A stretch of DNA of 27,516 nucleotides, taken from IMG/VR virus record IMGVR_UViG_3300020595_000157, positions 1-27,516 of that record; one strand, written 5' to 3'. The stretch is from a virus. The notes under the pieces are model-generated. The model was not told the origin of the DNA. It ran no database searches and saw nothing but the letters and a program-made list of their open reading frames with translations. Made by a program: the position numbers and the translations under genes. Shown in pieces: positions 8,901 through 16,219 of the stretch (the stretch's first letter is position 1; every line of letters begins with the position of its first letter).

Positions 8901-11900
8901 ACTAGCTCCATCTGTTAAATAACTTGCTTCAAAGTCATCTTGTGTATAAAGTGTTGCGTAATCACTATTCTCTCCATTCCACTTTTCTATATCGTAGAAA
9001 GATAAAGTAAATATATTAGTAGCATCTGCTCCAGCTTGCTCTATTAAAGTAGTAAGCAAAGATTCTAAATTATCATTTGGATAGTTAGCAGATTGGTAAG
9101 GAGCAAAATCAAATTCAAATCTAAAATTTGTATATATGTTAGCCTCCTCCCCAAAATCATCTCCGTAGGGAACAGCTACAGATCCATCAGCTGCTACTGC
9201 AGCATTAAGTCCATAGCCCCAGTAATTATGAGCGTTACCTATTTGTCCTTGGTACCACTCTATTTGAGATATAAAACTGGATAATCCAAATGGTATGTTT
9301 GAACCAGTAATTGGAGCTTGTGGGAATATTTGAATATTAGAAATACCTGAGCTAAGAAACTCTCCATATGCGCTATTTAATGGATCATCTTCATCACAGT
9401 ACTGACAACTACCATCATCTACATCAGCTTTAGGATTATAATTAATTGCATTGGGATCTGTGCATCCAGGCGTAGGTTCTTGAACACCTCCTCCTTCTAC
9501 GACTTGTACACCAAGTGAGACGAAGTCAAATGTTTGGGGAGAGAATTCAACAGCTGTTGATGAATATTCAAATGGGGGCTCTAGACCAAGTTGATAAGAT
9601 GTTTCACCTGCTCTTTGCCCTAATTGTATTTTAGATGTTGGGGCAAAAGTTTCATCCCATTGAAAACTGCTTAAGTTTACGTCTACAAGAGGCCTGTCTA
9701 CACTTAATGGAGTTTGATTATCTAAATTAACAGTAAGTGTTAGAGGATGATTATTATCAGTATCAACGCTTGAATCGTCTGCTGTTACTTGTGTTCCTAT
9801 CGAGTACGTATCATCGTTGATGGGAAATAAAATTGGATCTATTTCATGTCTCCCGGGTGTGTACTTTATTGCAAATATGTTTAAAGCATTTGCGTCTACA
9901 TTCAAATTAGATGCATTTTCCCACTCTACTTTAGTGGGGAGGGAATTGCATCCACAATCTGCTAAAAACTCTAAAGTAGGAATTATGCTAGATGAAACAA
10001 TATTACCTACTCCTGCATCATATTTAGCTTTAAATTGTAACTCTGTAACATTTGTAGTAACCTCACTTAGTCCTGGAGTTATTAATAAGTCCAGCTGATA
10101 GTTACTTGAAATTGAATCTTCTATAATAAGCTCACGTCCTCTTTTTAAATTTAAACATCCTCGTAGATATACAAATCTATTATCTGAAGAGGTGGCTCCG
10201 GGTCTCCATCTTAAGCCTTGAGTAACTATTCCTTTTGCTGCAGCATGGGATATATCAGTATAATAATTTGATTCTTGTAGGCTGTTCCAAAATGTCGAAA
10301 GAGCAGGATTTGTTGCTTGTAAAATTTGTAAAGTATAGGAATCGACGCCTACTGGTTCGTTTAAGTTACCATTAGTCCATTTTACAGAGTTTTTATCTAA
10401 ACTTGGCAGGTCTAAAGAATCGCTTGGAAGAAGAGCCGTGTTAGGAGTTACATTATTTTTGACTGGTGTGTATACTGTAAGTATATTCGCTATTTGAGAA
10501 CTTGATACATTAACTACCTGTACTTTGGTATTATCAGTACCTTCCGGAAATTGAGATTGAAACAAAGAAGTAGATAAACTAGCAACTGGTCCAGCTTGAC
10601 CTGTAAGACTTCCAATAAATGCATCTTGCGCAGGTACGCCCCCCTCTAAGCCTGCAGTTCCCATTACTGAGCTATCCGTAAAATTATTACCAGCTTGAAT
10701 TGTATTACAACTTATATTTTGAAAAGAATCTACATATATATGATAAGGAACAGCTGTAATATATTTAGGGTCCTCTCCTACATTATCTATAGCTAGCCCA
10801 TTAACAGTTGATTGTGCAAAATCGCTACTACCATCCCTAGGAGTAAAGTTTGGATGTTGTGCTTTTTTAAATAAAGAGGCAGCTAAAGATGACTGATAAG
10901 TACTTTGAGCGCTATCAACTCCTGCTCCTAAATGATGTGGTCTAGATAAAAAGAAAGTATGTTGCCCAAATATAAAGTTACTTATTAAGTCTTGAGGAGA
11001 CATTAAATTACACATCAATTGATTACCAGCTGAACTCTCATAGCCCGGAGGCAACCAAGCCCCCTGACTATATCCTCCTAAAGATTGATTGATGCTTTGT
11101 GCTTCAGCTCCTTCTAAAAGTTTAATAGCTATGTCACGTAACAAATTGTTCGCTGTGTCATACCCGCCATCTACAGCAGCAAACCCTGCACCCGAAAAAT
11201 TTGTATTATTTTGTTTTTTTATTCCAAAAACAATACCATCCATTCGTCTAGAGGTATCAGTATTACTACGAACATTAGGACTATTTTTTAAATAAAACGC
11301 GTTTACTAGACTTTTACTAGGTACTCCATCAGAAGTATATTGACCTGCATATCCCCTAGCTCCTCCGTATAAAGTCCCGGCTAAACTTTTTTCTTTTATA
11401 TTCAAAAGGTTAGGATTAAAAAGATCGCTGGGGTCAGACACTATTTGCCCAGTTGCAGTTATTGAAGGGCATACAGTATTAAAAAACTCTATACTTTTAT
11501 AACCATCTCGGCCTGCAGTAGCTCCGAACTGAATTAAATTAGTGCTTATTGATTGTAAGCCGTCAAGAGTCTCGTTATATAAACTACCTCCTACAATTCC
11601 AGTAGAAGAATCATAGCTGTAATCAGTAGTAGAAGCGATTTGTCTAAATTCCCATAAAGCACTTCGTGTACCTATAGTATAATTATTCCCATCCTGTCCA
11701 GTAACTATTGTTGAGTTCCCAGCCCCGTATGGTAATATTTCATTATTAATATATATGGTTTGATAATAATCTCTAGTCTGAGGCGCTTCTATATTTCCCC
11801 ACTTGGGATCTGTATAAGCTGCTGTATGAAATACAATAGGATCGCTACCTCCTGGATTATTGTTAATTCCTATACCACTTCTTAAGGGTACTCCTCCTCC

Positions 11901-12410
11901 TGATTGAAGTGGTGCACTTCCTGTTTCGTTGGAGGTAAATACTTGGTCAAAGTTTAAACTAATGTCTTCTAAACACTCACTATGTATAACTGGCTGTTTT
12001 ACAGAGTGGTAATCTCCATCTTCAAATAGTACTTTAAATTCTATTTCTCGGGCTACATCATCTTGAAATGCTTCTTGATTATAAATAATGCTTATTATTT
12101 TATGCCCGTCCTCAAGATAGTTGTATCTGATTTTATCAATATATGTACTAATATTGCTTTCAGACAATAAGACAATATCTCCTGTATGGTAATTATGTAT
12201 TTTAGAAGGCACAACACCCATAACTTCTTGAAAGAACCCTTCCTCGAAACGATACTTGTCCCCGTCATATGTTACGTCCTTTCCTCCGTTATGACTGTTA
12301 AGTATTTTAAATGGGCAAAATACACTAGTACTTGCAGCAGCATTATTGCTAGCAGCATTTATATCAGTTAATGTGGGTACTACCACATAATGTTTACCTC
12401 CTTTATTCAT
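5964..12410 (-). CDS. Giant (2148 aa) multidomain virion protein, probable host-contact tail/fibre protein
   Basis: The largest gene, over 6.4 kb. The first 170 residues (MNKGGKHYVVVPTLTDINAA) look like a compact attachment domain; about 170-970 is beta-rich and Asn/Ser/Gly-rich. Four Cys/Asp repeats of the GCTDP-x-A-x-NY-x-P-x-A-x-x-DDGSC type lie at about residues 981, 1520, 1745 and 1810; the last two are degenerate (DTGIC; GCCDPLACNYDP). Beta-sandwich-like blocks separate them. Residues 1770-1930 are a Cys/Pro/Asp-rich linker. The last 230 residues form a compact, more basic domain (ANEGSKLLFKLRSG, then FEVWTPTSTYGKGVTVAVIR). No catalytic motif is seen. It lies between the Cys-rich 154-aa gene and the fibre. 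The repeat is characteristic of Bacteroidota secreted proteins, so I infer surface contact with such a host. A tape measure is unlikely because long helices are absent. Confidence 0.8.
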   Translation of the reverse strand: MNKGGKHYVVVPTLTDINAASNNAAASTSVFCPFKILNSHNGGKDVTYDGDKYRFEEGFFQEVMGVVPSKIHNYHTGDIVLLSESNISTYIDKIRYNYLEDGHKIISIIYNQEAFQDDVAREIEFKVLFEDGDYHSVKQPVIHSECLEDISLNFDQVFTSNETGSAPLQSGGGVPLRSGIGINNNPGGSDPIVFHTAAYTDPKWGNIEAPQTRDYYQTIYINNEILPYGAGNSTIVTGQDGNNYTIGTRSALWEFRQIASTTDYSYDSSTGIVGGSLYNETLDGLQSISTNLIQFGATAGRDGYKSIEFFNTVCPSITATGQIVSDPSDLFNPNLLNIKEKSLAGTLYGGARGYAGQYTSDGVPSKSLVNAFYLKNSPNVRSNTDTSRRMDGIVFGIKKQNNTNFSGAGFAAVDGGYDTANNLLRDIAIKLLEGAEAQSINQSLGGYSQGAWLPPGYESSAGNQLMCNLMSPQDLISNFIFGQHTFFLSRPHHLGAGVDSAQSTYQSSLAASLFKKAQHPNFTPRDGSSDFAQSTVNGLAIDNVGEDPKYITAVPYHIYVDSFQNISCNTIQAGNNFTDSSVMGTAGLEGGVPAQDAFIGSLTGQAGPVASLSTSLFQSQFPEGTDNTKVQVVNVSSSQIANILTVYTPVKNNVTPNTALLPSDSLDLPSLDKNSVKWTNGNLNEPVGVDSYTLQILQATNPALSTFWNSLQESNYYTDISHAAAKGIVTQGLRWRPGATSSDNRFVYLRGCLNLKRGRELIIEDSISSNYQLDLLITPGLSEVTTNVTELQFKAKYDAGVGNIVSSSIIPTLEFLADCGCNSLPTKVEWENASNLNVDANALNIFAIKYTPGRHEIDPILFPINDDTYSIGTQVTADDSSVDTDNNHPLTLTVNLDNQTPLSVDRPLVDVNLSSFQWDETFAPTSKIQLGQRAGETSYQLGLEPPFEYSSTAVEFSPQTFDFVSLGVQVVEGGGVQEPTPGCTDPNAINYNPKADVDDGSCQYCDEDDPLNSAYGEFLSSGISNIQIFPQAPITGSNIPFGLSSFISQIEWYQGQIGNAHNYWGYGLNAAVAADGSVAVPYGDDFGEEANIYTNFRFEFDFAPYQSANYPNDNLESLLTTLIEQAGADATNIFTLSFYDIEKWNGENSDYATLYTQDDFEASYLTDGASTVSIGSMTNQSTNPLQARFASYDSSVTIGVGGPAVAGNATLEASYFNGLNVTQTIDGESTTQLLSPLTDGFGQTFLAPGKQYLVVLNIDIGLLFNGYIDAATADELSCNIQLRVPYNFWVTFCGCDLPDSPNYIGDLITDYVWSGTSTFPAGYNIFDQCVSGAGSRIKRNSDAESAGYCLPVPDPFNCENFIDACTQTATSDCIPLNDGTGNQTFVGTLTVDVFGAYTGADNADQYAFVFGDELFQFEMWLIEGSWDGTTPVAEEGMYYSFQSYDDYAAVGFNPASSGQLNLVFTNLTAGLYTVVINQLSAFSFQEDYYSGEPVPCPMISLPTVTVGLGDGTDCPPLVVGCTDPDATNYNADAEVDDGTCEYVDCDDVYLSGKITQISTVNTVIDCVVETLDEDTNTTTTVLVDTGVGSITVDTFINDITGGGEDATIAGTFVMGYCQVINGNAGAAVTNLLDLFSSNQNEQITDTTRTETIFVTTNAGVNIGGFLGFDAAGQPLLTTGTILDAGYYAVMLIPSFAMVQDTDCTSVLVANFDSISFATVGSTFNFTDCPTPCNDQTNPEDCGDQIGGCTDENATNYDPTATFDTGICDYSDQSECDQNENAEGCEDCDTAEASGLPGFRNCDEFNDTTEGCCDPLACNYDPTVDVCLQSRCEYCCDPSDEECIDDPGPDECEDVNGNILPDCVQPECPDPTNPDCLEPPVDPCPNGDCGGPPEAECVILGNCPEGDDGGDDDDVVIIDDPIIEDVYCTPTGLGNYTTFEDVRLAAMTCSANEGSKLLFKLRSGVKMDRTDLIKLELINYLFNNAINEPCMANCDDTEDPKAIAKGIKKPSCNERWKSGGFEVWTPTSTYGKGVTVAVIRYEAGQLKRRFYTSTAAIGSGDVPPRTAISNTKVSKWTPCKTVRGKSSNNPGEPAYITKLYEFMAKFCEQCSVYKVAEDADADTSAKRDIQKDSSPSGLVDENGNEIKLF
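6908..6983 (-). repeat. GCTDP/DDGSC-type repeat 4 inside the giant protein, degenerate
   Basis: Codes for GCCDPLACNYDPTVDVC and continues to CEYCC, the fourth and most divergent copy; the DDGSC end is replaced by a Cys-rich variant with Gln, Ser and Arg. Located at about residues 1810-1835, inside the Cys/Pro/Asp-rich linker. Confidence 0.65.
7100..7173 (-). repeat. GCTDP/DDGSC-type repeat 3 inside the giant protein
   Basis: Codes for GCTDENATNYDPTATFDTG and then ICDY, with DTGIC replacing DDGSC. At about residues 1745-1770, directly before the Cys-rich linker. Confidence 0.75.
7780..7853 (-). repeat. GCTDP/DDGSC-type repeat 2 inside the giant protein
   Basis: Codes for GCTDPDATNYNADAEVDDG and then TCEY, a near-consensus copy at about residues 1520-1545, between two beta-rich blocks. 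The Asp-rich end resembles calcium-binding thrombospondin type 3-like loops; that comparison is inference. Confidence 0.85.
9397..9468 (-). repeat. GCTDP/DDGSC-type repeat 1 inside the giant protein
   Basis: Codes for GCTDPNAINYNPKADVDDG and then SCQYC, the copy closest to the consensus seen in marine Bacteroidota secreted proteins. At about residues 981-1006, marking the boundary between the N-terminal 970-residue part and the repeat-separated C-terminal blocks. Confidence 0.87.
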
Positions 12411-12420
12411 TTGTAGATGT

Positions 12421-12885
12421 TTAGCATCCGCACGCGCAGACCTCAGTACACAACTCTTTCGCTTTTCTCATTTTGTCAGCAGCCATTAGTGGGTTTACAA
12501 GTGTAAAAGCTTCATGCTTTGCAGATTGAAGTAGAAGATAAATAGTTTCAGCTCTCTTTAAATCTTCTACACATTTATTGCACTTACAAGTACAATTGAT
12601 TGCATCATGCACTAGCTTAGCAATGCAACAATCGATTTCAGCGGTACCTATTGCGGCGTTTTTCTTAACGACCTTACCTTTAGAATCTCTAATTATTGTT
12701 TGTACAACTCCTCCACTTTGGAAAGGTACTGTCTTATGCAGTTTTCCTCCAATAGATATTTGCTTGAACATTTTAGTAGCACCTGTACTTAGGTTGGTAA
12801 GTTCAACAGTATATCTTTCTCGAGCACTTAAGTTAGATGCTCTTACTCGAAGTTTTGAATCGCTATATGTGGGTTTTGATGCCAT
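12421..12885 (-). CDS. Cys-rich small virion protein, function unknown
   Basis: 154 aa. The first 85 residues are beta-rich and Ig-like (SKLRVRASNLSARERYTVEL, then GGVVQTIIRDSKGKVVKK). The second half is helical and holds ten cysteines in clusters: DCC, NCTCKCNKC and the C-terminal CTEVCACGC, around a helix AETIYLLLQSAKHEA. The clusters could bind metal or form disulphides in the particle. It sits 59 bases after the 372-aa structural protein, behind a strong stem-loop, and 10 bases before the giant protein, whose C-terminal part is also Cys-rich. A tail adaptor for the giant protein is a reasonable guess; I cannot name a family. Confidence 0.7.
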   Translation of the reverse strand: MASKPTYSDSKLRVRASNLSARERYTVELTNLSTGATKMFKQISIGGKLHKTVPFQSGGVVQTIIRDSKGKVVKKNAAIGTAEIDCCIAKLVHDAINCTCKCNKCVEDLKRAETIYLLLQSAKHEAFTLVNPLMAADKMRKAKELCTEVCACGC

Positions 12886-12901
12886 GGTTAAAAGTATTAA
12901 A

Positions 12902-12923
12902 GGGGGTACCCAATTGTACCCCC
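12902..12923 (-). terminator. Perfect GC-rich stem-loop after the 372-aa structural gene
   Basis: On the coding strand GGGGGTAC, a six-base loop AATTGG, then GTACCCCC: a perfect 8-bp stem followed by TTTAATACTTTT. It lies 22 bases after the stop of the 372-aa gene and 17 bases before the ATG of the 154-aa gene. It has the form of an intrinsic terminator with a poor T-tract, so a partial terminator or mRNA-stabilising hairpin is likely. Confidence 0.75.
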
Positions 12924-12944
12924 AGTAATTTTATAGATTAGTTA

Positions 12945-14063
12945 TTACCAAATAAACTGCTCGTCAACGTTTTCAACGAAGTTGAATACGTCAGCAAACT
13001 CGTTTGACGCGGTAGTACCTGGATCGGTACCCTCATTCGTGTAGTAGATAGTAGCAATATTAGTGCTACCTGCAGGAACAATACCTGCACCATTTGGCCA
13101 GTTAGGCGTTTCGTACTCGATAGTAATCTTATCGTAGTCATGCCCTGCAGTTACATAAGTATCAACAGCTTGTGGAAAGTACATACGATTAAAGTTACCT
13201 TGACCGTAGCGGCAACGAGCTTCATCATCAGCAACCTGCCAGTCATTACCAACACCTTTCACTTCTCCAGTAGTAGCTGCAACCACACCATCGTCATCTC
13301 TATCCAAGTTTGTTACAATCAAGTCAAAAGTAAAACCTGGGTGGAGTGAGGTGAAGACCATGTCATTACTAACATCTGCAACAGACACCATGTCTTTGAG
13401 GAGTGGGTGTGCTGCAACAGCATTAGTAGCGTTAGTTATGTTGGCTGCTGCATCAGCATCAGTGTGATCAGCAATCACAACAGTCATGTTTATTGCTTTG
13501 TGGTTAGTAGCATTAAACGCTCCCGTTGGGAATTGCTTAGTATAAATACCAGCAGCTGTAGTATTATAGAACGCTGTCTGATTGACAGGAACTGTTCGAA
13601 TAATAAACTTAAACTGGTAAGAGTCAGCATTAACAGAGTTAGTAGTGTCGAAAGTTGCATCAACACAAGTTGCCTTATGACCAACCCATTCAACGTGTCC
13701 GTTGTAGTTGATGCGCTTAACTCTAGTTGCATCGATAATTGGTGATGCAATAATGTTTCCTGTTAAAGCACGTTGTGTAAGTTGAAAAGCACTTACTGTC
13801 CAGATTGGGGCTACAGTAGTAAGCAAGTCTTCGAGCGGGTCGTCAGCGGCACCACTGTCACTAGTGTCGACGTTAGTTCCAACACCTGCAAACTTCTTTT
13901 GATAAATTGCTGTCTTAGTGTATGCTGGAGTACCTGTACCCAGCGTAAAAATACCTACATCATCAGCACCATCAGCGCCAGCAAGACTACCAAACTGAGC
14001 TTGAGTGCCTTCTATAACTGTTAAGGCATTTGATATGAATACCTGATTTAAATTAGATCCCAT
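12945..14063 (-). CDS. Probable major structural protein (tail or head accessory), family not recognised
   Basis: 372 aa, rich in Ala, Thr, Asp and Asn, without membrane segments or catalytic motifs. It starts MGSNLNQVFISNALTVIEGT; the C-terminal half contains ARCRYGQGNFNRMYFPQAVD, YDKITIEYETPNW and ends FVENVDEQFIW, the look of an ordered beta-rich virion subunit. It has its own 31-base upstream gap with a TAAATTTG box and is followed directly by a perfect stem-loop, an arrangement typical of a highly expressed structural gene. Candidates are a tail-tube protein, an auxiliary capsid protein or a head fibre. A tube would argue against a short crAss-like podovirus tail; I cannot decide from the sequence. 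Confidence 0.72.
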   Translation of the reverse strand: MGSNLNQVFISNALTVIEGTQAQFGSLAGADGADDVGIFTLGTGTPAYTKTAIYQKKFAGVGTNVDTSDSGAADDPLEDLLTTVAPIWTVSAFQLTQRALTGNIIASPIIDATRVKRINYNGHVEWVGHKATCVDATFDTTNSVNADSYQFKFIIRTVPVNQTAFYNTTAAGIYTKQFPTGAFNATNHKAINMTVVIADHTDADAAANITNATNAVAAHPLLKDMVSVADVSNDMVFTSLHPGFTFDLIVTNLDRDDDGVVAATTGEVKGVGNDWQVADDEARCRYGQGNFNRMYFPQAVDTYVTAGHDYDKITIEYETPNWPNGAGIVPAGSTNIATIYYTNEGTDPGTTASNEFADVFNFVENVDEQFIW

Positions 14064-14089
14064 GATTTTTTTTAATTTAAGGGATTAAA

Positions 14090-14097
14090 CAAATTTA
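14090..14097 (-). promoter_or_regulatory. Candidate promoter -7 box (TAAATTTG) before the 372-aa structural gene
   Basis: TAAATTTG on the coding strand fits TAnnTTTG and ends 26 bases before the ATG at 14063. It overlaps the last codon and stop of the upstream gene. No clear -33 TTTG is visible at the usual distance. Confidence 0.35.
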
Positions 14098-15285
14098 TTC
14101 ACTTTCTAGGACCTCCCCAGATTGTGATTGATATCTTGGAGACTCAATTGCCTCCAGGATGCTTTTAACTGCCATCTCTACGACTTCGTCGTGAGCATGT
14201 TCGGGCAGCTCGGAACCAATACCTCTGCTATAACTCATCAGGGCTGGTCTCCGTAAATATTTTATATAAATGTCCTGTGGTAGGAATTCACTAGTTGCAT
14301 ACAAATCTACAAAATTTTCTTGTATTGTATACAAAGGTGACGAACTTTTTGTCGAATTAAATGGGTCATCTAATAATGCATATAAGTCGTCATGTTGAGA
14401 GTACTTGCAAAGTGTCCTTTTAAGCTTAAGATTAGGTGTCTCTGTTATAATCTCAGGAGTTACATCTCTTAGTACTTCTTCAATTATAGAAGGACCTTGG
14501 TTAATGTTTACTTGAATTATTTCTTCTGTAACCGGGTGCTTCCAATTGAGTACTGCATAAGCTCCTACTGATTCAGTTGCACCATCTCCTCCTAGATCTA
14601 GTGATTGTACAAATTTTCTTTCTCTTTTTAGAAAAATCTCATTAGCATCTGCTACTGGAGAATCTGCTGTAATTGAAGCAGAAGTTAAATCTGAAAATCC
14701 ATCATTAGGGGATAATGTTGGTACTACCTCTTCCCCGTAATTACCATTACGCAAAGAGTCTATAGTTAAACCTCCAGGGTTAGCTTTAACTGAAGTTAAG
14801 GCACCTTCGTCATTTGGGAGTAAAATGTCTACAAGTATGTAGCCTCTAACTGGGGCACTAATAGGAAGTCTTAGATAATAGTAATCTTTGTTTATCTCTT
14901 GAAAAGGCACAATAGGCTTTTTAACATTACATATCTCAAATACCTTAGCTCTTACATTTACAAGATGCATGTAGTCTGTAGGAAACTTTACCCTGTATAC
15001 AAATACATCTCCTTTGCTAGAAGATGTATATACTGATCCCATAAAACTGGGCAGGTTGTGGTAGTAATCTTCAACGAGGTTACGTAGATCATCAAGCCTT
15101 TTTTGAGACTGTTCAAATCCTTTTCTTTTCTGATTACTCAGATTAGAGTAGCGTTGTTTAATGAATCTCCTTTGTGCAAGGTTTAATTCATGATCTATCT
15201 CTTCTGGTAAGAGATTGTCAACCTGGAAAGACCCAATTTTTTGGGTTCCCAAGTTGACAGCTATATGCATCTCTTCTATTGTCAC
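14095..15285 (-). CDS. Head-tail connector / ring protein, crAss-like family
   Basis: 396 aa. The N-terminus contains IDHELNLAQRRFIKQRYS (about residues 30-47), and the C-terminus LPEHAHDEVVEMAVKSILEA followed by IESPRYQ (about 362-388). Both blocks are ones I recognise from proteins encoded just after the capsid gene in crAss-like and related Bacteroidota phages, where proteins of this type are described as ring/connector proteins below the portal. The middle is beta-rich, with an Asn/Ser/Gly loop region around 160-215. The start overlaps the stop of the 268-aa gene by 4 bases, indicating translational coupling. The structural role is inferred from family and position. Confidence 0.72.
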   Translation of the reverse strand: MTIEEMHIAVNLGTQKIGSFQVDNLLPEEIDHELNLAQRRFIKQRYSNLSNQKRKGFEQSQKRLDDLRNLVEDYYHNLPSFMGSVYTSSSKGDVFVYRVKFPTDYMHLVNVRAKVFEICNVKKPIVPFQEINKDYYYLRLPISAPVRGYILVDILLPNDEGALTSVKANPGGLTIDSLRNGNYGEEVVPTLSPNDGFSDLTSASITADSPVADANEIFLKRERKFVQSLDLGGDGATESVGAYAVLNWKHPVTEEIIQVNINQGPSIIEEVLRDVTPEIITETPNLKLKRTLCKYSQHDDLYALLDDPFNSTKSSSPLYTIQENFVDLYATSEFLPQDIYIKYLRRPALMSYSRGIGSELPEHAHDEVVEMAVKSILEAIESPRYQSQSGEVLESE

Positions 15286-16088
15286 TGTGCGTCTTTAAGT
15301 TGTGCTCTCATAGCATTCACTGCTCCTGAGTGCTTTTTATTTTTAAAGTAAACAATTGTATCTGTTATATTTTCTCCGATTGTTTCATCGCCAGAAATAT
15401 ACTGATTACCAATTTTACGAAGAACTGACTTCTCAACCATTTCTTCTATTTCTGCTCTGAGATCTAAATCTTTATCTAGTGCACGCTTTAAAAACTTAGC
15501 GGGATTCGCACTTTTAAATTCGTATAATTTATTCTCAATTTCGATGTTTGCAAGAGTATCAGGGTTAGTTCCTTTAACAAGGAGTCTAAGAAGTCTTTTC
15601 ATCTTAGCGACGTCCGATGACACTTTGATGAATTCTTTATCAGCTTCTTTGCTAATCTTTACTTTTGCATTCTTTTTCAAAAGGTCTCTTTGTGGATCAT
15701 AGATATAAAACTTTTTTTGTCCATCTTTATCCATTTCCTCTTTTGAAATAGCTACTTGTCTATGCTTTTGGCACCACTTGTAACTAACGTAGTCTAAGGC
15801 GTTGTGAGGGGTACCATCTTCATCTGTAGTGATGTCTAGTTCTTTACCCTCAAACGGTATTTTTAATGCCATACTTGCCCAAAAATCTTTTTCCAATCGT
15901 GGCCAAGATTCGTGTCCAGGAGGAACATCTAAAATACCTCCAAGCAATTTGTGAGCTTCCTCACCTTCAACTCCTTTTAATGGTTGTCTACCTACGTAGA
16001 CTGAACCAATTTTAATCTTTGCCCCAGCTCTAATCTCTTTTGGTAGATGACCGAGGACTTCTTTACGTCTAATAATAACTTTTTTCAT
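15282..16088 (-). CDS. Conserved head protein downstream of the capsid gene, function unknown
   Basis: 268 aa. The N-terminal 110 residues contain YVGRQPLKGVEGEEAHKLLG and ESWPRLEKDFWASMALKIPF, a pattern I recall from unnamed proteins encoded beside the capsid gene in crAss-like and marine Bacteroidota phages. The C-terminal 150 residues are charged and helical (KMKRLLRLLVKGTNPDTLAN, then FLKRALDKDLDLRAEIEEMV), suggesting an assembly or internal head protein. No enzyme motif is visible. It is separated from the capsid gene by a 131-base gap with a large stem-loop and overlaps the connector gene by 4 bases. Confidence 0.7.
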   Translation of the reverse strand: MKKVIIRRKEVLGHLPKEIRAGAKIKIGSVYVGRQPLKGVEGEEAHKLLGGILDVPPGHESWPRLEKDFWASMALKIPFEGKELDITTDEDGTPHNALDYVSYKWCQKHRQVAISKEEMDKDGQKKFYIYDPQRDLLKKNAKVKISKEADKEFIKVSSDVAKMKRLLRLLVKGTNPDTLANIEIENKLYEFKSANPAKFLKRALDKDLDLRAEIEEMVEKSVLRKIGNQYISGDETIGENITDTIVYFKNKKHSGAVNAMRAQLKDAQ

Positions 16089-16104
16089 GTTCTTTTAAGT
16101 TTAG

Positions 16105-16142
16105 AAAGAATAACTAAGTTGTTCTTTAGTCAAAGAATAACT
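16105..16142 (-). repeat. 11-base direct repeat flanking a small palindrome
   Basis: In the gap after the capsid gene, aaagaataact occurs at 16105-16115 and again at 16132-16142 (+ strand). Between and overlapping them is the inverted repeat ttcttt-agtc-aaagaa at 16122-16137. This 5' leader of the 268-aa gene could be a processing site or a protein-binding site; it may also be chance in AT-rich DNA. Confidence 0.45.
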
Positions 16143-16166
16143 CAATTGTGTGGTTTTACAATAGTT

Positions 16167-16210
16167 GGTTGCAAGCAGGGGGACAGTTACCCATCCCCCC
16201 TATGCAAACC
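16167..16210 (-). terminator. Large stem-loop after the major capsid gene
   Basis: On the coding strand GGTTTGCA, TA, GGGGGGA, loop TGGGTAACTG, then TCCCCC, TGCT, TGCAACC. The inner arm pairs GGGGGA with TCCCCC and the outer arm pairs GGTT/GCA with TGC/AACC around small bulges. It begins 10 bases after the capsid stop codon. No run of T follows, so it is more likely a partial terminator or a 3' mRNA-stabilising structure for the capsid message than a full intrinsic terminator. Confidence 0.6.
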
Positions 16211-16219
16211 AAACACAAA

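Noticed and set aside
5964-12410. Tape-measure identity for the longest gene
   Set aside because: No long helical or transmembrane stretches; composition is beta-rich with Cys/Asp repeats, unlike tape measures.
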